From NCBI RefSeq assembly GCF_023703795.1, contig NZ_CP098518.1:62001-126000 (forward strand): a DNA stretch of 64,000 bases, read 5' to 3'. Shown here piece after piece: positions 26,762 through 35,438 of the stretch. The translations under genes and the position numbers were made by a program. The notes under the pieces were generated by a model. It made no database searches. It saw only the letters and a list, made by a program, of their open reading frames with translations, and was not told the DNA's origin. Position 1 is the first letter of the stretch, and each line of letters starts with the position of its first letter. Source of the DNA: Haloplanus sp. HW8-1 (lineage in GTDB: Archaea; Halobacteriota; Halobacteria; Halobacteriales; Haloferacaceae).

Positions 26762-27339
26762 GGCTCGAACTCGGGATCGTCACCGATGCGGGAGGCCTGT
26801 GGCCCCTCCTGGTCTTGGTACTTCGAGCCACGGTCGCTGCCGTAGGGACGGTCCGCCGGCGAGGAGAGTTCGGTGAAGACGAGTTGGGAGACGCGCATGC
26901 CGGGCGTGAGCGCGACGGGTGCGGTGCCGAGGTTCGACAGTTCGAGGGTCACCTGGCCGCGGTAGCCGGGATCGACGAAGCCGGCGGTGGCGTGGACGAC
27001 GACCGCGAGTCGGCCGAGCGAGGAGCGGCCCTCGACGTTGGCGACGAGGTCACCCGGCATCTCGATGCGCTCCCGGGTCGTCCCCAGGACGAAGTCACCG
27101 GGGTGGAGGATGAACTCCTCGCCGTCCTCGACGACCGTCTCGGCGATGTACTCGCTGACTTCGCCCTCGCGGGTGGGATGGATACAGGAGATGTTCGTCC
27201 GCTGGAACTCCAGGAACTCCGCCCCCAGACGGAGGTCGACGCTGGCGGGCTGGACCTGCTGATCGACGTCGTCGAGCGGGTCGATCACGAGGTCACCCTC
27301 ACCGAGACGAGCGAGGATGTCGGTGTCCGACAGGATCAT
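26758..27339 (-). CDS. dcd: dCTP deaminase
   Basis: 193 residues, the family length. It starts [19 protein letters not shown] and contains [11 protein letters not shown], the trimer-interface motif [28 protein letters not shown] with the catalytic Glu region, and LTLELSNLG-like strands. It deaminates dCTP to dUTP for thymidylate synthesis; some archaeal members also hydrolyse dUTP, and that cannot be decided here. It is first in the dcd-thiR-methyltransferase operon, with a four-base overlap to thiR. Confidence 0.93.
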   Translation of the reverse strand: MILSDTDILARLGEGDLVIDPLDDVDQQVQPASVDLRLGAEFLEFQRTNISCIHPTREGEVSEYIAETVVEDGEEFILHPGDFVLGTTRERIEMPGDLVANVEGRSSLGRLAVVVHATAGFVDPGYRGQVTLELSNLGTAPVALTPGMRVSQLVFTELSSPADRPYGSDRGSKYQDQEGPQASRIGDDPEFEP

Positions 27340-27525
27340 ACCTAGGCCGTAGCGCCGAGCGGTAAAATCTCCCCGGTCGACGGGGCGACGATCCCGGTCC
27401 CGGCTCCGGTACCGCCCCGGTCCGCGAGGCGGAGTGGTCCCCCGACTGCCCGGCGGTCGCGTTCGTGACGACGGAGTGAGGGGAAACGGCAACGCTTTTT
27501 TGAGACGGTTCGAAATCGGTAGGGT

Positions 27526-28662
27526 ATGTCTGACGAGGTCAAGCGGGGGCTGGATGGCGTGACCGTCTCGGAGTCCCGGCTGAGCTACATCGACGGCGAG
27601 GCCGGCGAGTTGGGCTACCGCGGGTACGCCATCGAGGACTTCGCACGCGAGGCGAGCTACGAAGAGGTGCTGTCGTTGCTCTGGAACGGCGAGTGGCCGA
27701 CGCGGTCCGAACGCGACGCGTTCGCCGCCAGACTGGCCGACCAGCGGACGCTCGACCCGGCCGTCCACGACCTCATTGCGGAACTCGCCGATCGAGACGC
27801 GAACCCGATGGCGGCGATGCGGACGGTCGTCTCGACGCTCTCGGCGTACGACCCCGACATCGGGGCCGATCCCGACGACCGAGAGGCCAACCTCTCGAAG
27901 GGCTGTCGGATCACCGCCAAACTGCCGACGGCACTCGCTGCCTTCGCCCGTCGTCGCAACGGCGAGGATCCCGTTTCCCCTCGGGCGGAACTGGATCACG
28001 CCGCGAACTTCCTCTACATGCTGAACGACGAGGGGCCCGAGGACGTGGCGGCCGAGGCGTTCGACACGGCGCTCGTCCTGCACGCCGACCACGGGTTGAA
28101 CGCGTCGACGTTCTCCTCGATGGTGACCACGTCGACCATGTCCGATATCCACAGCGGCGTCACGAGCGCCATCGGAACGCTGGCCGGGGCCCTCCACGGC
28201 GGCGCCAACCAGAACGTCATGCGGATGCTGAAAGAAATCGACGACAGCGGGAAGGAACCCCGTGAGTGGATCGAGGATGCGGTCGCGGCGGGCGAGCGCG
28301 TCCCCGGATTCGGGCATCGCGTCTACAGCGTCCGCGACCCGCGGGCGGCCATCCTCGAAACCTACTCGAAGCGACTCGGCGAGACGGCCGGCGATCCCCG
28401 GTGGTACGACTACTCCGTCACCATCGAGGAGTATATGGCCGACGAGAAAGGTCTCTCCCCCAACGTCGACTTCTACTCCGCGTCCATGTACTACCAGATG
28501 GGGATTCCGATGGATCTCTATACGCCGATCTTCGCGGTCTCACGCGTGGGTGGTTGGATCGCTCACATGCTCGAACAGTACGAGGACAACCGCCTGATCC
28601 GGCCCCTCGCCCGGTACGTCGGCGAGCGCGACCGCGAGTTCGTCCCCATCGACGAGCGATAG
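27526..28662 (+). CDS. citZ: Citrate synthase
   Basis: A 378-residue type II-like archaeal citrate synthase that condenses acetyl-CoA with oxaloacetate. Motifs include an N-terminal [24 protein letters not shown] with a catalytic His, [27 protein letters not shown], and a C-terminal Asp/Arg region ending RPLARYVG. The ATG at 27526 follows a weak TATA-like tttttt. It stands alone between the dcd operon (divergent) and a small GGCT-like gene 13 bases downstream. Confidence 0.93.
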   Translation: MSDEVKRGLDGVTVSESRLSYIDGEAGELGYRGYAIEDFAREASYEEVLSLLWNGEWPTRSERDAFAARLADQRTLDPAVHDLIAELADRDANPMAAMRTVVSTLSAYDPDIGADPDDREANLSKGCRITAKLPTALAAFARRRNGEDPVSPRAELDHAANFLYMLNDEGPEDVAAEAFDTALVLHADHGLNASTFSSMVTTSTMSDIHSGVTSAIGTLAGALHGGANQNVMRMLKEIDDSGKEPREWIEDAVAAGERVPGFGHRVYSVRDPRAAILETYSKRLGETAGDPRWYDYSVTIEEYMADEKGLSPNVDFYSASMYYQMGIPMDLYTPIFAVSRVGGWIAHMLEQYEDNRLIRPLARYVGERDREFVPIDER

Positions 28663-28675
28663 CCCGCGGTCACCC

Positions 28676-29068
28676 ATGGACGTGTTCGTCTACGGGACGC
28701 TCACCGAACCGGAGCGGGTGGGGGCCGTCCTCGACTCCTTCGTCTTCGTCGGTGCGGCGGTTCTCGAGGGCTGTCACCCCGTTGCCGGCCGGTATCCGAC
28801 GCTCGCGCCCGGTGGCGAGACGGCCGGCCGTCTCCTCCGAACCGCCGAGGTCGACGCTCTCGACGCCTACGAGGGGGTCGACAGCGGTCTCTACGTGCGC
28901 GTGTCCGCGCCACGAACCGACGGGGGAACGGCCGCCGTCTACGTCGGTGATCCCGACGCGCTCGCGAGCGAGGAGTCGATCACGTGGCCCGGCACGGGAC
29001 CGTTCGCCGAACGGGTTCGGCGCTACTTCGACGGCGGCGAGGTGGTCGTCCGACCGGTCCACTCCTGA
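28676..29068 (+). CDS. Gamma-glutamylcyclotransferase-like protein
   Basis: 130 residues starting MDVFVYGTLTEPERV, the GGCT-like beta-barrel signature (YGTL near the N-terminus), with LDAYEGVDSGLYVRV, where the family glutamate sits. Such proteins cleave gamma-glutamyl amines or peptides to 5-oxoproline; in haloarchaea gamma-glutamylcysteine metabolism is a possible but unproven context. It follows citrate synthase by 13 bases and may be co-transcribed. Confidence 0.75.
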   Translation: MDVFVYGTLTEPERVGAVLDSFVFVGAAVLEGCHPVAGRYPTLAPGGETAGRLLRTAEVDALDAYEGVDSGLYVRVSAPRTDGGTAAVYVGDPDALASEESITWPGTGPFAERVRRYFDGGEVVVRPVHS

Positions 29069-29125
29069 GGCTCCTCCCACGCGCGCCGCTCGTCCGACTC
29101 GCCTCGGATCCCGATGCCGTCGGTT

Positions 29126-29163
29126 ACTTTCACTTTCGCCCCGCCTTCATGACGTTTATATGC
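29126..29163 (+). promoter_or_regulatory. Promoter with TTCACTTTCGC upstream element
   Basis: actttcactttcgccccg (29126-29143) precedes a strong TATA-like tttata at 29155-29160. The same upstream motif at nearly the same distance from a TATA box occurs before the RPA gene at 49527. The predicted start site (~29182) is about 100 bases before ilvA, so a long leader or a small RNA is possible. A second weak TATA-like stretch (cataaac) at ~29247 may serve ilvA itself. Confidence 0.4.
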
Positions 29164-29282
29164 ATCGCCGGTCATTATCCAAGCGCACGTCACACGCGTG
29201 CATTCCCCTTTCGACATCCCCGAGCGGCCGCCGGGGACGTCCGTACATAAACCGTTAACCAGCACCGTCGGGTATAGGGCGT

Positions 29283-30512
29283 ATGCTCACCTTCGAGGAC
29301 GTTCTCGACGCCCGGGACCGGGTGTCGGCCGTCGCCCGCCATACGCCGCTCGAGTACTCCTATGCGTTCTCCGATATGACCGGCGCCGACGTCCACCTCA
29401 AACTGGAGAACTTCCAGCGCACGGGCGCGTTCAAGATCCGTGGCGCGATGAACCGGATCGAGACGCTCGCCGAGACGGACAAAGAGGCCGGCGTCGTGAC
29501 CGCGAGCGCCGGCAACCACGCCCAGGGTGTCGCGTTGGCGGCCACCCGCGCGGGCGTGGACTCGAAGATCGTCATGCCGGACCACGCTCCGGTGTCGAAA
29601 GTCAAGGCGACCGAACGCTACGGCGGCGAGGTCGTCCTGCACGGCGCCGACTACAGCGAGGCACAGGCCGAGGCCCACCGGATCGAAGCGGACGAAGGAC
29701 GCACGTACGTCCACGCATTCGACGACGAGATGGTGATGGCCGGGCAGGGGACCATCGGTCTGGAGATCGTCGAGGACTGTCCCGACCTCGACACCGTGAT
29801 CGTCCCCATCGGCGGCGGCGGCCTGATCTCGGGTATCGCCACCGCGGTGAAAGCCCACGACCCGGACGTGCGCGTGATCGGTGTCCAGGCGGAGGGTGCC
29901 TCCAGTGCGGCCGAATCACTCCGGAAGGGCGAAATCTACGAGCGTGAGGGCGTCGACACCATCGCGGACGGCATCGCGACCCGCCGCATCGGCGACCGTA
30001 CCTTCGAGGTGATCAAAGAACGCGTCGACGAGGTGGTGACCGTCGACGACGAGTCCATCGCCATCGCGCTCACCTACCTGCTCGAACGCGAGAAGGCGCT
30101 CGCGGAGGGTGCCGGCGCCATCTCGCTGGCCGCGTTGCTCTCCGACGCCGTCGAATACGACGAGGGCGAGACCATCGTCCCCGCGCTCTGTGGGGGGAAC
30201 ATCGACCTCAACGTGTTGACGACGGTGGTGATGCGGGGACTGGTGGCCACCGGGCGGTACCTCCGGTTCCGGACCATCCTCAAGGACCAGCCCGGCGCGC
30301 TGGTCGAACTCGGGACGATCATCGCCGAACATCGCGCGAACATCACCGCCTTCCACCACGACCGCACCTCGCGGGACGTGGCGATGAACGACGCACGCGT
30401 CGAACTCGAAGTCGAGACCCGGGGGCCGGACCACGTCGACGAACTGCTGTCCGCGCTCCGGACGGCGGGCTACGAGGTCGAAATCGTCAACGGCTACCAG
30501 ATGTCTGTCTGA
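29283..30512 (+). CDS. ilvA: Threonine ammonia-lyase (threonine deaminase)
   Basis: A 409-residue fold-type II PLP enzyme that makes 2-oxobutanoate from threonine, the first step of isoleucine synthesis from threonine or of threonine breakdown. K51 in TGAFKIRGAMNRI binds PLP; SAGNHAQGVALAA and the Gly-rich PIGGGGLISGIATAV phosphate loop are clear. The C-terminus (~325-405) is an ACT domain (TILKDQPGALVELGTIIAEHRANI), indicating amino-acid feedback control. The ATG at 29283 is chosen. The RidA gene follows, which fits the need to remove the reactive enamine product. Confidence 0.92.
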   Translation: MLTFEDVLDARDRVSAVARHTPLEYSYAFSDMTGADVHLKLENFQRTGAFKIRGAMNRIETLAETDKEAGVVTASAGNHAQGVALAATRAGVDSKIVMPDHAPVSKVKATERYGGEVVLHGADYSEAQAEAHRIEADEGRTYVHAFDDEMVMAGQGTIGLEIVEDCPDLDTVIVPIGGGGLISGIATAVKAHDPDVRVIGVQAEGASSAAESLRKGEIYEREGVDTIADGIATRRIGDRTFEVIKERVDEVVTVDDESIAIALTYLLEREKALAEGAGAISLAALLSDAVEYDEGETIVPALCGGNIDLNVLTTVVMRGLVATGRYLRFRTILKDQPGALVELGTIIAEHRANITAFHHDRTSRDVAMNDARVELEVETRGPDHVDELLSALRTAGYEVEIVNGYQMSV

Positions 30513-30603
30513 TTGGTCCTGCCCCCTCGACCGTGACCGACCGGCGGCGGCAGGAACGGCCGTAGGCGTGTACCTTTAACCGGATCCCGCGTGACTTCGG
30601 GGT

Positions 30604-30984
30604 GTGAAACGAACCATCAGTACCGACGACGCCCCCGCCGCGGTTGGCGCGTACAGTCAGGCGACGACCAACGGTTCGCTGCTCTTTACCGCGGGACAGC
30701 TCCCGCTGACGACCGACGGCGAACTGCTCGACGACGAATCGGTCGCGACACAGACCGAGCAGTCGCTCGACAACGTGCTGGCCATCCTCGCGGAGGAGGG
30801 CGCCGACGCGAGTGACCTGCTGAAGGTGACCATCTTCCTCGACGACATCGACGACTTCGACGAGATGAACGAAACCTACGGGACCTACTTCGACGCGGAG
30901 CCGCCGGCGCGAAGCGCCGTCGAAGTCGGGAACGTGCCGAAGGGCGCGGCCCTCGAGATCGAAGCCATCGCCGACGTGGAGTGA
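30604..30984 (+). CDS. ridA: RidA-family enamine/imine deaminase
   Basis: 126 residues, from GTG 30604 (VKRTISTDDAPAAVGAYSQA). Family motifs AAVGAYSQA, LFTAGQLPLT, and a C-terminal PPARSAVEVGNVPKGAALEIEAIA with the conserved arginine are present. RidA hydrolyses 2-aminoacrylate and related intermediates released by PLP dehydratases such as IlvA, encoded just upstream. A TATA-like ctttaac ~27-30 bases before the start suggests its own leaderless transcript. Confidence 0.92.
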   Translation: MKRTISTDDAPAAVGAYSQATTNGSLLFTAGQLPLTTDGELLDDESVATQTEQSLDNVLAILAEEGADASDLLKVTIFLDDIDDFDEMNETYGTYFDAEPPARSAVEVGNVPKGAALEIEAIADVE

Positions 30985-31187
30985 CGACCCAGCGCACGTC
31001 CAGTCTCCTGTGGGGACTGGTGGGGACGCTCGCCTTCCTCGTGCTCGTGCAGGGATACCGGCTGGTCGTCGGCCCGATCGGTCCGGGGGCACTCGTCCTC
31101 GGCGGCGTCGCCGTCCTCGTCGGCGCCGCGTCTGCGGGACTCACCCACGTGCTGGAGCCACGGATGCGGGGAAACAAAAGGAGTTAA
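30981..31187 (+). CDS. Small two-helix membrane protein after ridA
   Basis: The 68-residue ORF starts with a GTG overlapping the ridA stop (GTGA). Two hydrophobic helices (~9-29, LLWGLVGTLAFLVLVQGYRLV; and ~35-55, GALVLGGVAVLVGAASAGL) are followed by a basic tail (PRMRGNKRS). It is a conserved type of short membrane protein in haloarchaea, without known function. Coupled translation with ridA is likely. Confidence 0.65.
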   Translation: MTTQRTSSLLWGLVGTLAFLVLVQGYRLVVGPIGPGALVLGGVAVLVGAASAGLTHVLEPRMRGNKRS

Positions 31188-31213
31188 AGGGTCGAACGGG
31201 TATCCCTAACTGA

Positions 31214-31294
31214 GCCGGGATGGCCGAGTGGTAAGGCGCACGCCTGGAAAGCGTGTTCCCTCTGGGATCCGGGGTTCAAATCCCCGTCCCGGCG
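31214..31294 (+). tRNA. tRNA-Ser (anticodon GGA)
   Basis: An 81-base class II tRNA. Acceptor gccggga pairs with tcccggc (discriminator G), the D arm is gccgagtggtaaggc, the anticodon stem cacgc/gcgtg encloses ctggaaa with anticodon GGA, a long variable arm (ttccctctgggatc) is present, and the T arm is cgggg-ttcaaat-ccccg. The CCA end is not encoded. No intron. Confidence 0.95.
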
Positions 31295-31300
31295 TTTTTC
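31295..31300 (+). terminator. T-run after tRNA-Ser
   Basis: Five T residues directly follow the mature 3' end (ggcgtttttcc), the usual archaeal oligo-T termination signal for a short structured transcript. Confidence 0.5.
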
Positions 31301-31348
31301 CGTGTAACCCACCCGAACGATGTCTCACGTCCGCGCTGTGTGGTACGT

Positions 31349-31540
31349 GCCGTCACGGATGTGGTGGGACTTGAACCACGCTCGTTCTGTTCTTCGTTTC
31401 ATTCCCTGATTCAAATCCCACGAGGAGTTTAGCGTCCCTCGCTGTCGCTCGGGCACGCCGTCACGGATGCGGTGGGATTTGAACCACGCGAGACGAGCGT
31501 GAGCGAGTCTCGCCATCGGGTTCAAATCCCCGTCCCGGCG
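31349..31540. repeat. Cluster of tRNA 3'-end (T-arm) fragments
   Basis: Bases 31518-31540 exactly repeat the last 23 bases of tRNA-Ser (31272-31294). Two copies of a 33-base sequence with two mismatches lie at 31349-31381 and 31457-31489; each contains ggtgggayttgaaccac, the reverse complement of a T arm. A forward ttcaaatcccac at 31410-31421 is the complement of the second copy. A gcgagac/gtctcgc hairpin is at 31488-31513. The patch has no gene and looks like remains of integration events at the tRNA. Confidence 0.7.
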
Positions 31541-31545
31541 CTTCT

Positions 31546-31737
31546 CTAACTCATCGCGTCGCGTGGCATCACCAGGTCGCCGCCACAGGCGGGACATCGC
31601 GTGAACGACCCCGTCACGCCGGTCGTCGTCCGGTACTCGGCGTAGTCACAGTCGGTACAGACTGCCTCGGCGACGTATCTGCGAACGCCGGCTGGTTTCT
31701 CCTGACCGACCTCGGTCCCGCCCTCTTTCAGTGACAT
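31546..31737 (-). CDS. Small zinc-ribbon protein
   Basis: 63 residues with one CxxC pair in AVCTDCDYAEYRTT and another in TRCPACGGDLVMP, a compact zinc-ribbon. The N-terminus is short and charged. Conserved small zinc proteins of this sort are abundant in haloarchaea, mostly of unknown role, and some affect stress responses or biofilm. The start at 31737 (MSLKEGGTEVG) is the only good one. Confidence 0.7.
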   Translation of the reverse strand: MSLKEGGTEVGQEKPAGVRRYVAEAVCTDCDYAEYRTTTGVTGSFTRCPACGGDLVMPRDAMS

Positions 31738-31896
31738 GGTAACGCTTCACACTCGATCCACTTAACACACACGGCGGGCTTTCGCGGCAGTCGGTGGCTG
31801 ATCGTCGCTCGATCTCGACGATTATCCGCCGATCGAACGGTTCCGTGGGGTCCCGACGCGGAGAAAGGTTCATGTGGTGGGCGCCCGTCTCCTTGT

Positions 31897-32058
31897 ATGA
31901 CAATGCCTGACACGAAACGGGGTCGCGAACAAAACGGCCGGAACAAGCGCGCGCAACTGCGGCGGCGGCTCTACGAGGAAGAACTCGAAACCCTCGACGA
32001 AGATGCGGAACTGCCGGAGTTCGGCGAGGGGGAGGAGGCGGCGTTCGACGAACCGTAG
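31897..32058 (+). CDS. Conserved 53-aa basic/acidic protein
   Basis: An ORF of 53 residues: MTMPDTKRGREQNGRNKRAQ, then LRRRLYEEELETLDEDAELP and an acidic end. A basic N-terminal half followed by an acidic helix is typical of a small conserved haloarchaeal protein that gene finders often miss. A second ATG at 31903 gives MPDTKRGREQ, which fits that family's usual start. No function is known. Confidence 0.6.
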   Translation: MTMPDTKRGREQNGRNKRAQLRRRLYEEELETLDEDAELPEFGEGEEAAFDEP

Positions 32059-32103
32059 TCGGGGTCGGCGCTCTTATGACGGCCCCGTCCCAACCGGTCG
32101 TCC

Positions 32104-32499
32104 GTGCCACCCTGTGCGAACTACGCGACGATGTTCGTCGGCGCGCAGCTCGCGCCGGAGCGCCGGCAACTGGATCTTGACTGGGCCGAGAACGCCGGCG
32201 ACGAGACGGCCGCCCACGAGTTCGAGGTGCCGACCGACGACGCCTTCGACGGCTACGTCGGCATCCAGGCCTTCGACGTCGGCGAGTACGGCCACGACAT
32301 CCTGATCAACGGCGACCCGATGAGCGGGTTCGACATCCCGCCCAACGACGGCTGGCAGTACTGGGTCGACACGTTCGGCGACGCCGTCGAACTCGTCGCC
32401 GGCACCAACGACCTCCGCATCGTCCGCGCCGGCGAGAGCGACGACGCCTTCGCCGTCGGGACGGTCACTGTCCACTGGAAGGAGCCCGAAGCCCCGTGA
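32104..32499 (+). CDS. Conserved haloarchaeal beta-rich protein
   Basis: About 131 residues, from GTG 32104. The alternating hydrophobic pattern suggests a beta-sandwich (FDGYVGIQAFDVGEYGHDI, LINGDPMSGFDIPPNDGW, then FAVGTVTVHWKEPE). No signal peptide or catalytic motif is present. I recall a similar haloarchaeal DUF (possibly DUF7383), but the number is uncertain. It is a monocistronic neighbour of the thermosome gene with no clear functional link. Confidence 0.6.
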   Translation: MPPCANYATMFVGAQLAPERRQLDLDWAENAGDETAAHEFEVPTDDAFDGYVGIQAFDVGEYGHDILINGDPMSGFDIPPNDGWQYWVDTFGDAVELVAGTNDLRIVRAGESDDAFAVGTVTVHWKEPEAP

Positions 32500-32670
32500 C
32501 GGTCCGGCCGCCGTGAACACACTTACTTAAACACCGGTGAGCTGACGAGCGATCGCCACATCCTGGCCTGTGATAACAGTTGTCAGTCGCACCACGAGAT
32601 CACTCACGTCTACCGATTTTTCACGAACGAGCGTGTCTGCTTGATCGTTACCGCTCTGCCGATGACCTCA

Positions 32671-32682
32671 CCTTTTATATAG
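32671..32682 (+). promoter_or_regulatory. Thermosome promoter TATA box
   Basis: ccttttatatag contains the near-consensus TATA core tttatata (32674-32681), about 28-35 bases before the ATG at 32709. This is a strong archaeal promoter, as expected for an abundant, heat-responsive chaperonin. Confidence 0.7.
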
Positions 32683-32708
32683 AAGGACAAACAATCAGTC
32701 GATGAACC

Positions 32709-34370
32709 ATGAGTCAGCGAATGCAGCAGGGTCAGCCGATGATCATTATGGGCGAGGACGCCCAGCGCGTCAAGGACAAAGACGCTCAGGAGTACAACAT
32801 CTCGGCGGCCCGCGCAGTCGCGGAGTCGGTACGCTCGACGCTCGGTCCGAAGGGGATGGACAAAATGCTCGTCGACTCGATGGGCAGTGTCACCATCACC
32901 AACGACGGCGTGACCATCCTCCAGGAGATGGACATCGACAACCCGACGGCAGAGATGATCGTCGAGGTCGCCGAAACACAGGAGGACGAGGCCGGCGACG
33001 GGACGACGACGGCCGTCGCCATCGCGGGAGAACTCCTGAAAAACGCCGAGGATCTCCTCGATCAGGACATCCACCCGACGGCCATCATCAAGGGATTCAA
33101 TATGGCGGCCGAGCGTGCCCGCGAGGAGGTCAACGACGTCGCGGAGCGCGTCGATCCCACGGACGAGGACCTCCTGCGGAAGGTCGCGGAGACGTCGATG
33201 ACGGGCAAGAGCTCGGAACTCGACAAGGATCTGCTCGCCCGGCTGGTCGTGGAGGCGGTGCAGGCTGTCACCGTCGAGGCCGAGGACGGGAGCCACGTCG
33301 TCGACCTCGAGTTCGTCGAGGTCGAGACCCAGACCGGCCGCTCCGCCGCGGAGTCCGAACTCCTCAACGGCGCGGTCATCGACAAGGACCCCGTCAACGA
33401 CGACATGCCCGTCGAGTTCGACTCGGCGGACGTGCTCCTGTTGAACGAGGCGATCGAAGTCGAGGAGACCGACGCCGACGCGTCGGTCAACGTCGACAGC
33501 CCCGATCAACTCCAGCAGTTCCTCGACAGCGAGGAACAGCAACTTCGCGAGAAGGTCGACCAGATCGTCGCCACCGGCGCCGACGTGGTGTTCTGCCAGA
33601 AGGGCATCGACGACCTCGCGCAGTACCTGCTGGCCCAGGAGGGCGTCCTCGCGGTGCGCCGGACGAAGAAATCCGACATGGGCTTCCTGCAGGAGATCCT
33701 CGGCGCCGAGATCGTCTCCGATCTCGATGCCGCCACCGACGCCTACCTCGGCACCGGTCGGATCACCCGCGACGCCGACGCCGGCCTGTTCTACGTCGAG
33801 GGATCGGACGCCCACGGCGTGACGATCCTCCTGCGAGGCTCGACCGAGCACGTCGTCGACGAACTCGAACGCGGGATTCAGGACGCCCTCGACGTGGTGT
33901 CCTCGACCACGGCCGACGGTCGCGTCCTCGCGGGCGGCGGTGCCGTCGAGGTCGAACTCGCCGGTCGCCTGCGTGACTACGCCGACAGCGTCAGCGGCCG
34001 CGAGCAACTCGCGGTCGAGGCCTTCGCCGACGCCGTCGAGGTCGTGCCGCGCGTCCTCGCCAGCAACGCCGGCCTCGACAGCATCGACACGCTCGTCGAC
34101 CTGCGTGCCGCCCACGAGTCGGGCGATACGCGCGCCGGCCTCAACGTCTTCACCGGCGACGTGGTCGACACCTTCGACGCCGGCGTCGTCGAACCCGCCC
34201 ACTCGAAAGAGCAGGCACTCTCCTCGGCCACCGAGGCCGCGAACCTCGTGCTGAAAATCGACGACATCATCGCCGCGGGCGACCTCTCGACCTCCGGCGA
34301 CGAGGACGAGGGTGCCGGCGGTCCCGGCGGCGGCATGGGTGGCATGGGTGGCATGGGCGGCGCGATGTGA
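32709..34370 (+). CDS. thsA: Thermosome subunit (group II chaperonin)
   Basis: A 553-residue CCT/thermosome subunit that forms a double-ring ATP-driven folding chamber in the cytoplasm. Equatorial motifs are intact: [31 protein letters not shown] and the third ATPase aspartate in [11 protein letters not shown] followed by LAGGGAVE. The C-terminus ends in the family's Gly/Met repeat ([11 protein letters not shown]). Which haloarchaeal paralogue (1, 2 or 3) it is cannot be decided. It serves as a good intact reference for the divergent paralogue at 61.9-63.6 kb. Confidence 0.95.
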   Translation: MSQRMQQGQPMIIMGEDAQRVKDKDAQEYNISAARAVAESVRSTLGPKGMDKMLVDSMGSVTITNDGVTILQEMDIDNPTAEMIVEVAETQEDEAGDGTTTAVAIAGELLKNAEDLLDQDIHPTAIIKGFNMAAERAREEVNDVAERVDPTDEDLLRKVAETSMTGKSSELDKDLLARLVVEAVQAVTVEAEDGSHVVDLEFVEVETQTGRSAAESELLNGAVIDKDPVNDDMPVEFDSADVLLLNEAIEVEETDADASVNVDSPDQLQQFLDSEEQQLREKVDQIVATGADVVFCQKGIDDLAQYLLAQEGVLAVRRTKKSDMGFLQEILGAEIVSDLDAATDAYLGTGRITRDADAGLFYVEGSDAHGVTILLRGSTEHVVDELERGIQDALDVVSSTTADGRVLAGGGAVEVELAGRLRDYADSVSGREQLAVEAFADAVEVVPRVLASNAGLDSIDTLVDLRAAHESGDTRAGLNVFTGDVVDTFDAGVVEPAHSKEQALSSATEAANLVLKIDDIIAAGDLSTSGDEDEGAGGPGGGMGGMGGMGGAM

Positions 34371-34478
34371 CGTAGGCATACGCCCACCTCCCTCGACACG
34401 TTCGTCCCCCGATCGACGCACGCTTTCTCCCCCGTCTTCGACACAAGGTCCTTACCCCCGACGCCGGTAGCCCGGCCT

Positions 34479-35396
34479 ATGCCCTCCAGCAGACGGACGC
34501 TTCTCGCGAGTATCGGTACCGCGGCCGCGGGATTGGCCGGCTGTCTCGGTCCGTCCGGATCGACCGGGTCGCCGACGTCGACGCCGACATCGACGGCCAC
34601 CCCCGGTTCCCCCGCGTCGGAGCCGGTCCCCCTCGGGCGGTCGGTCGACGTCAACGGCGTGACCGTCACCGTCTCCGACCCCGCCGTGGCCCACTCGGCC
34701 CGGTATCTGTCCGCCCCCGACGCGTTCGACGTCGTCGCGGCCGGCACCGACCAGTTCCTCTTCGTCACCGTGGCCGCGGAAGGCGGGAGCCGTCCCCCAT
34801 CGCCCGACGCGTTCGGCGTCGTCGTTGCCGACGTGCGGTACGGTGCCGGAATCGAGGCGCTCGGTCCGGCGCGCGTCGACGCCCCCGTGAGCGGACGCCG
34901 ATACGGCGACGCGGGGCGACACGGCTATCTCGCCTTCCGTCTCCCGGCCCCCGTCGCGACGACGGACCTCGCCGTCGTCCTCGGCGAGGGGGCGCGGTGG
35001 ACCCTCCCCTCGTCGGCGGCCGAAGCCCTGCGGTCGCCGCCGCCCGCGTTCGAAACCGGCGTCGACGTCCCCGACGCCGTCCCGGCGGACGAACCGATCC
35101 CCGTCACCCTCGACGTGACCAACGCAGGCGACGGCCCCGGCGTCTTTCGCGGGGCGATCAACCACGGGGGACCGCTCTACTCGGCGGCCGGATTCGACCT
35201 GTCGCTCGCGTCCGGCGAGTCGACGACTCACGAGGTCACCGTCGACTACCACGTCGGGAGCGAGACGCCCCCCGACTGCGTCCAGTTCGCGGTGGTCGGT
35301 CCCGGGGTCGACCGGTCGTTCGAGGTGGGTATCGAGGGTGGCGGGACGGGGACCGGGGCCGGGTCGGGCACCGCCACCGGTACCGCGACCCGGTGA
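34479..35396 (+). CDS. Tat-type lipoprotein, unknown function
   Basis: 305 residues. The N-terminus MPSSRRTLLASIGTAAAGL then AGCLG is a twin-arginine signal with lipobox Cys. A Thr/Pro/Ser linker leads to two beta-rich parts (VDVNGVTVTVSDP and IPVTLDVTNAGDGPGVFRG), the second looking like a CARDB/immunoglobulin-type fold. The tail is Gly/Thr-rich. It should be anchored outside the membrane. No ligand can be predicted. Confidence 0.75.
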   Translation: MPSSRRTLLASIGTAAAGLAGCLGPSGSTGSPTSTPTSTATPGSPASEPVPLGRSVDVNGVTVTVSDPAVAHSARYLSAPDAFDVVAAGTDQFLFVTVAAEGGSRPPSPDAFGVVVADVRYGAGIEALGPARVDAPVSGRRYGDAGRHGYLAFRLPAPVATTDLAVVLGEGARWTLPSSAAEALRSPPPAFETGVDVPDAVPADEPIPVTLDVTNAGDGPGVFRGAINHGGPLYSAAGFDLSLASGESTTHEVTVDYHVGSETPPDCVQFAVVGPGVDRSFEVGIEGGGTGTGAGSGTATGTATR

Positions 35397-35438
35397 CTCC
35401 CGCGAAACGGGTAACTCGCCGGAGGCGCTAGGGAGACC

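Noticed and set aside
31325-31597. Minus-strand ORF of 90 residues containing WFKSHHIRDG-like text
   Set aside because: It reads through reverse-complement tRNA T-arm repeats and the tRNA-end copy; a well-known type of false gene call in haloarchaea.
32610-34421. 603-residue minus-strand ORF over the thermosome gene
   Set aside because: Antisense shadow of a complete thermosome gene with intact motifs.
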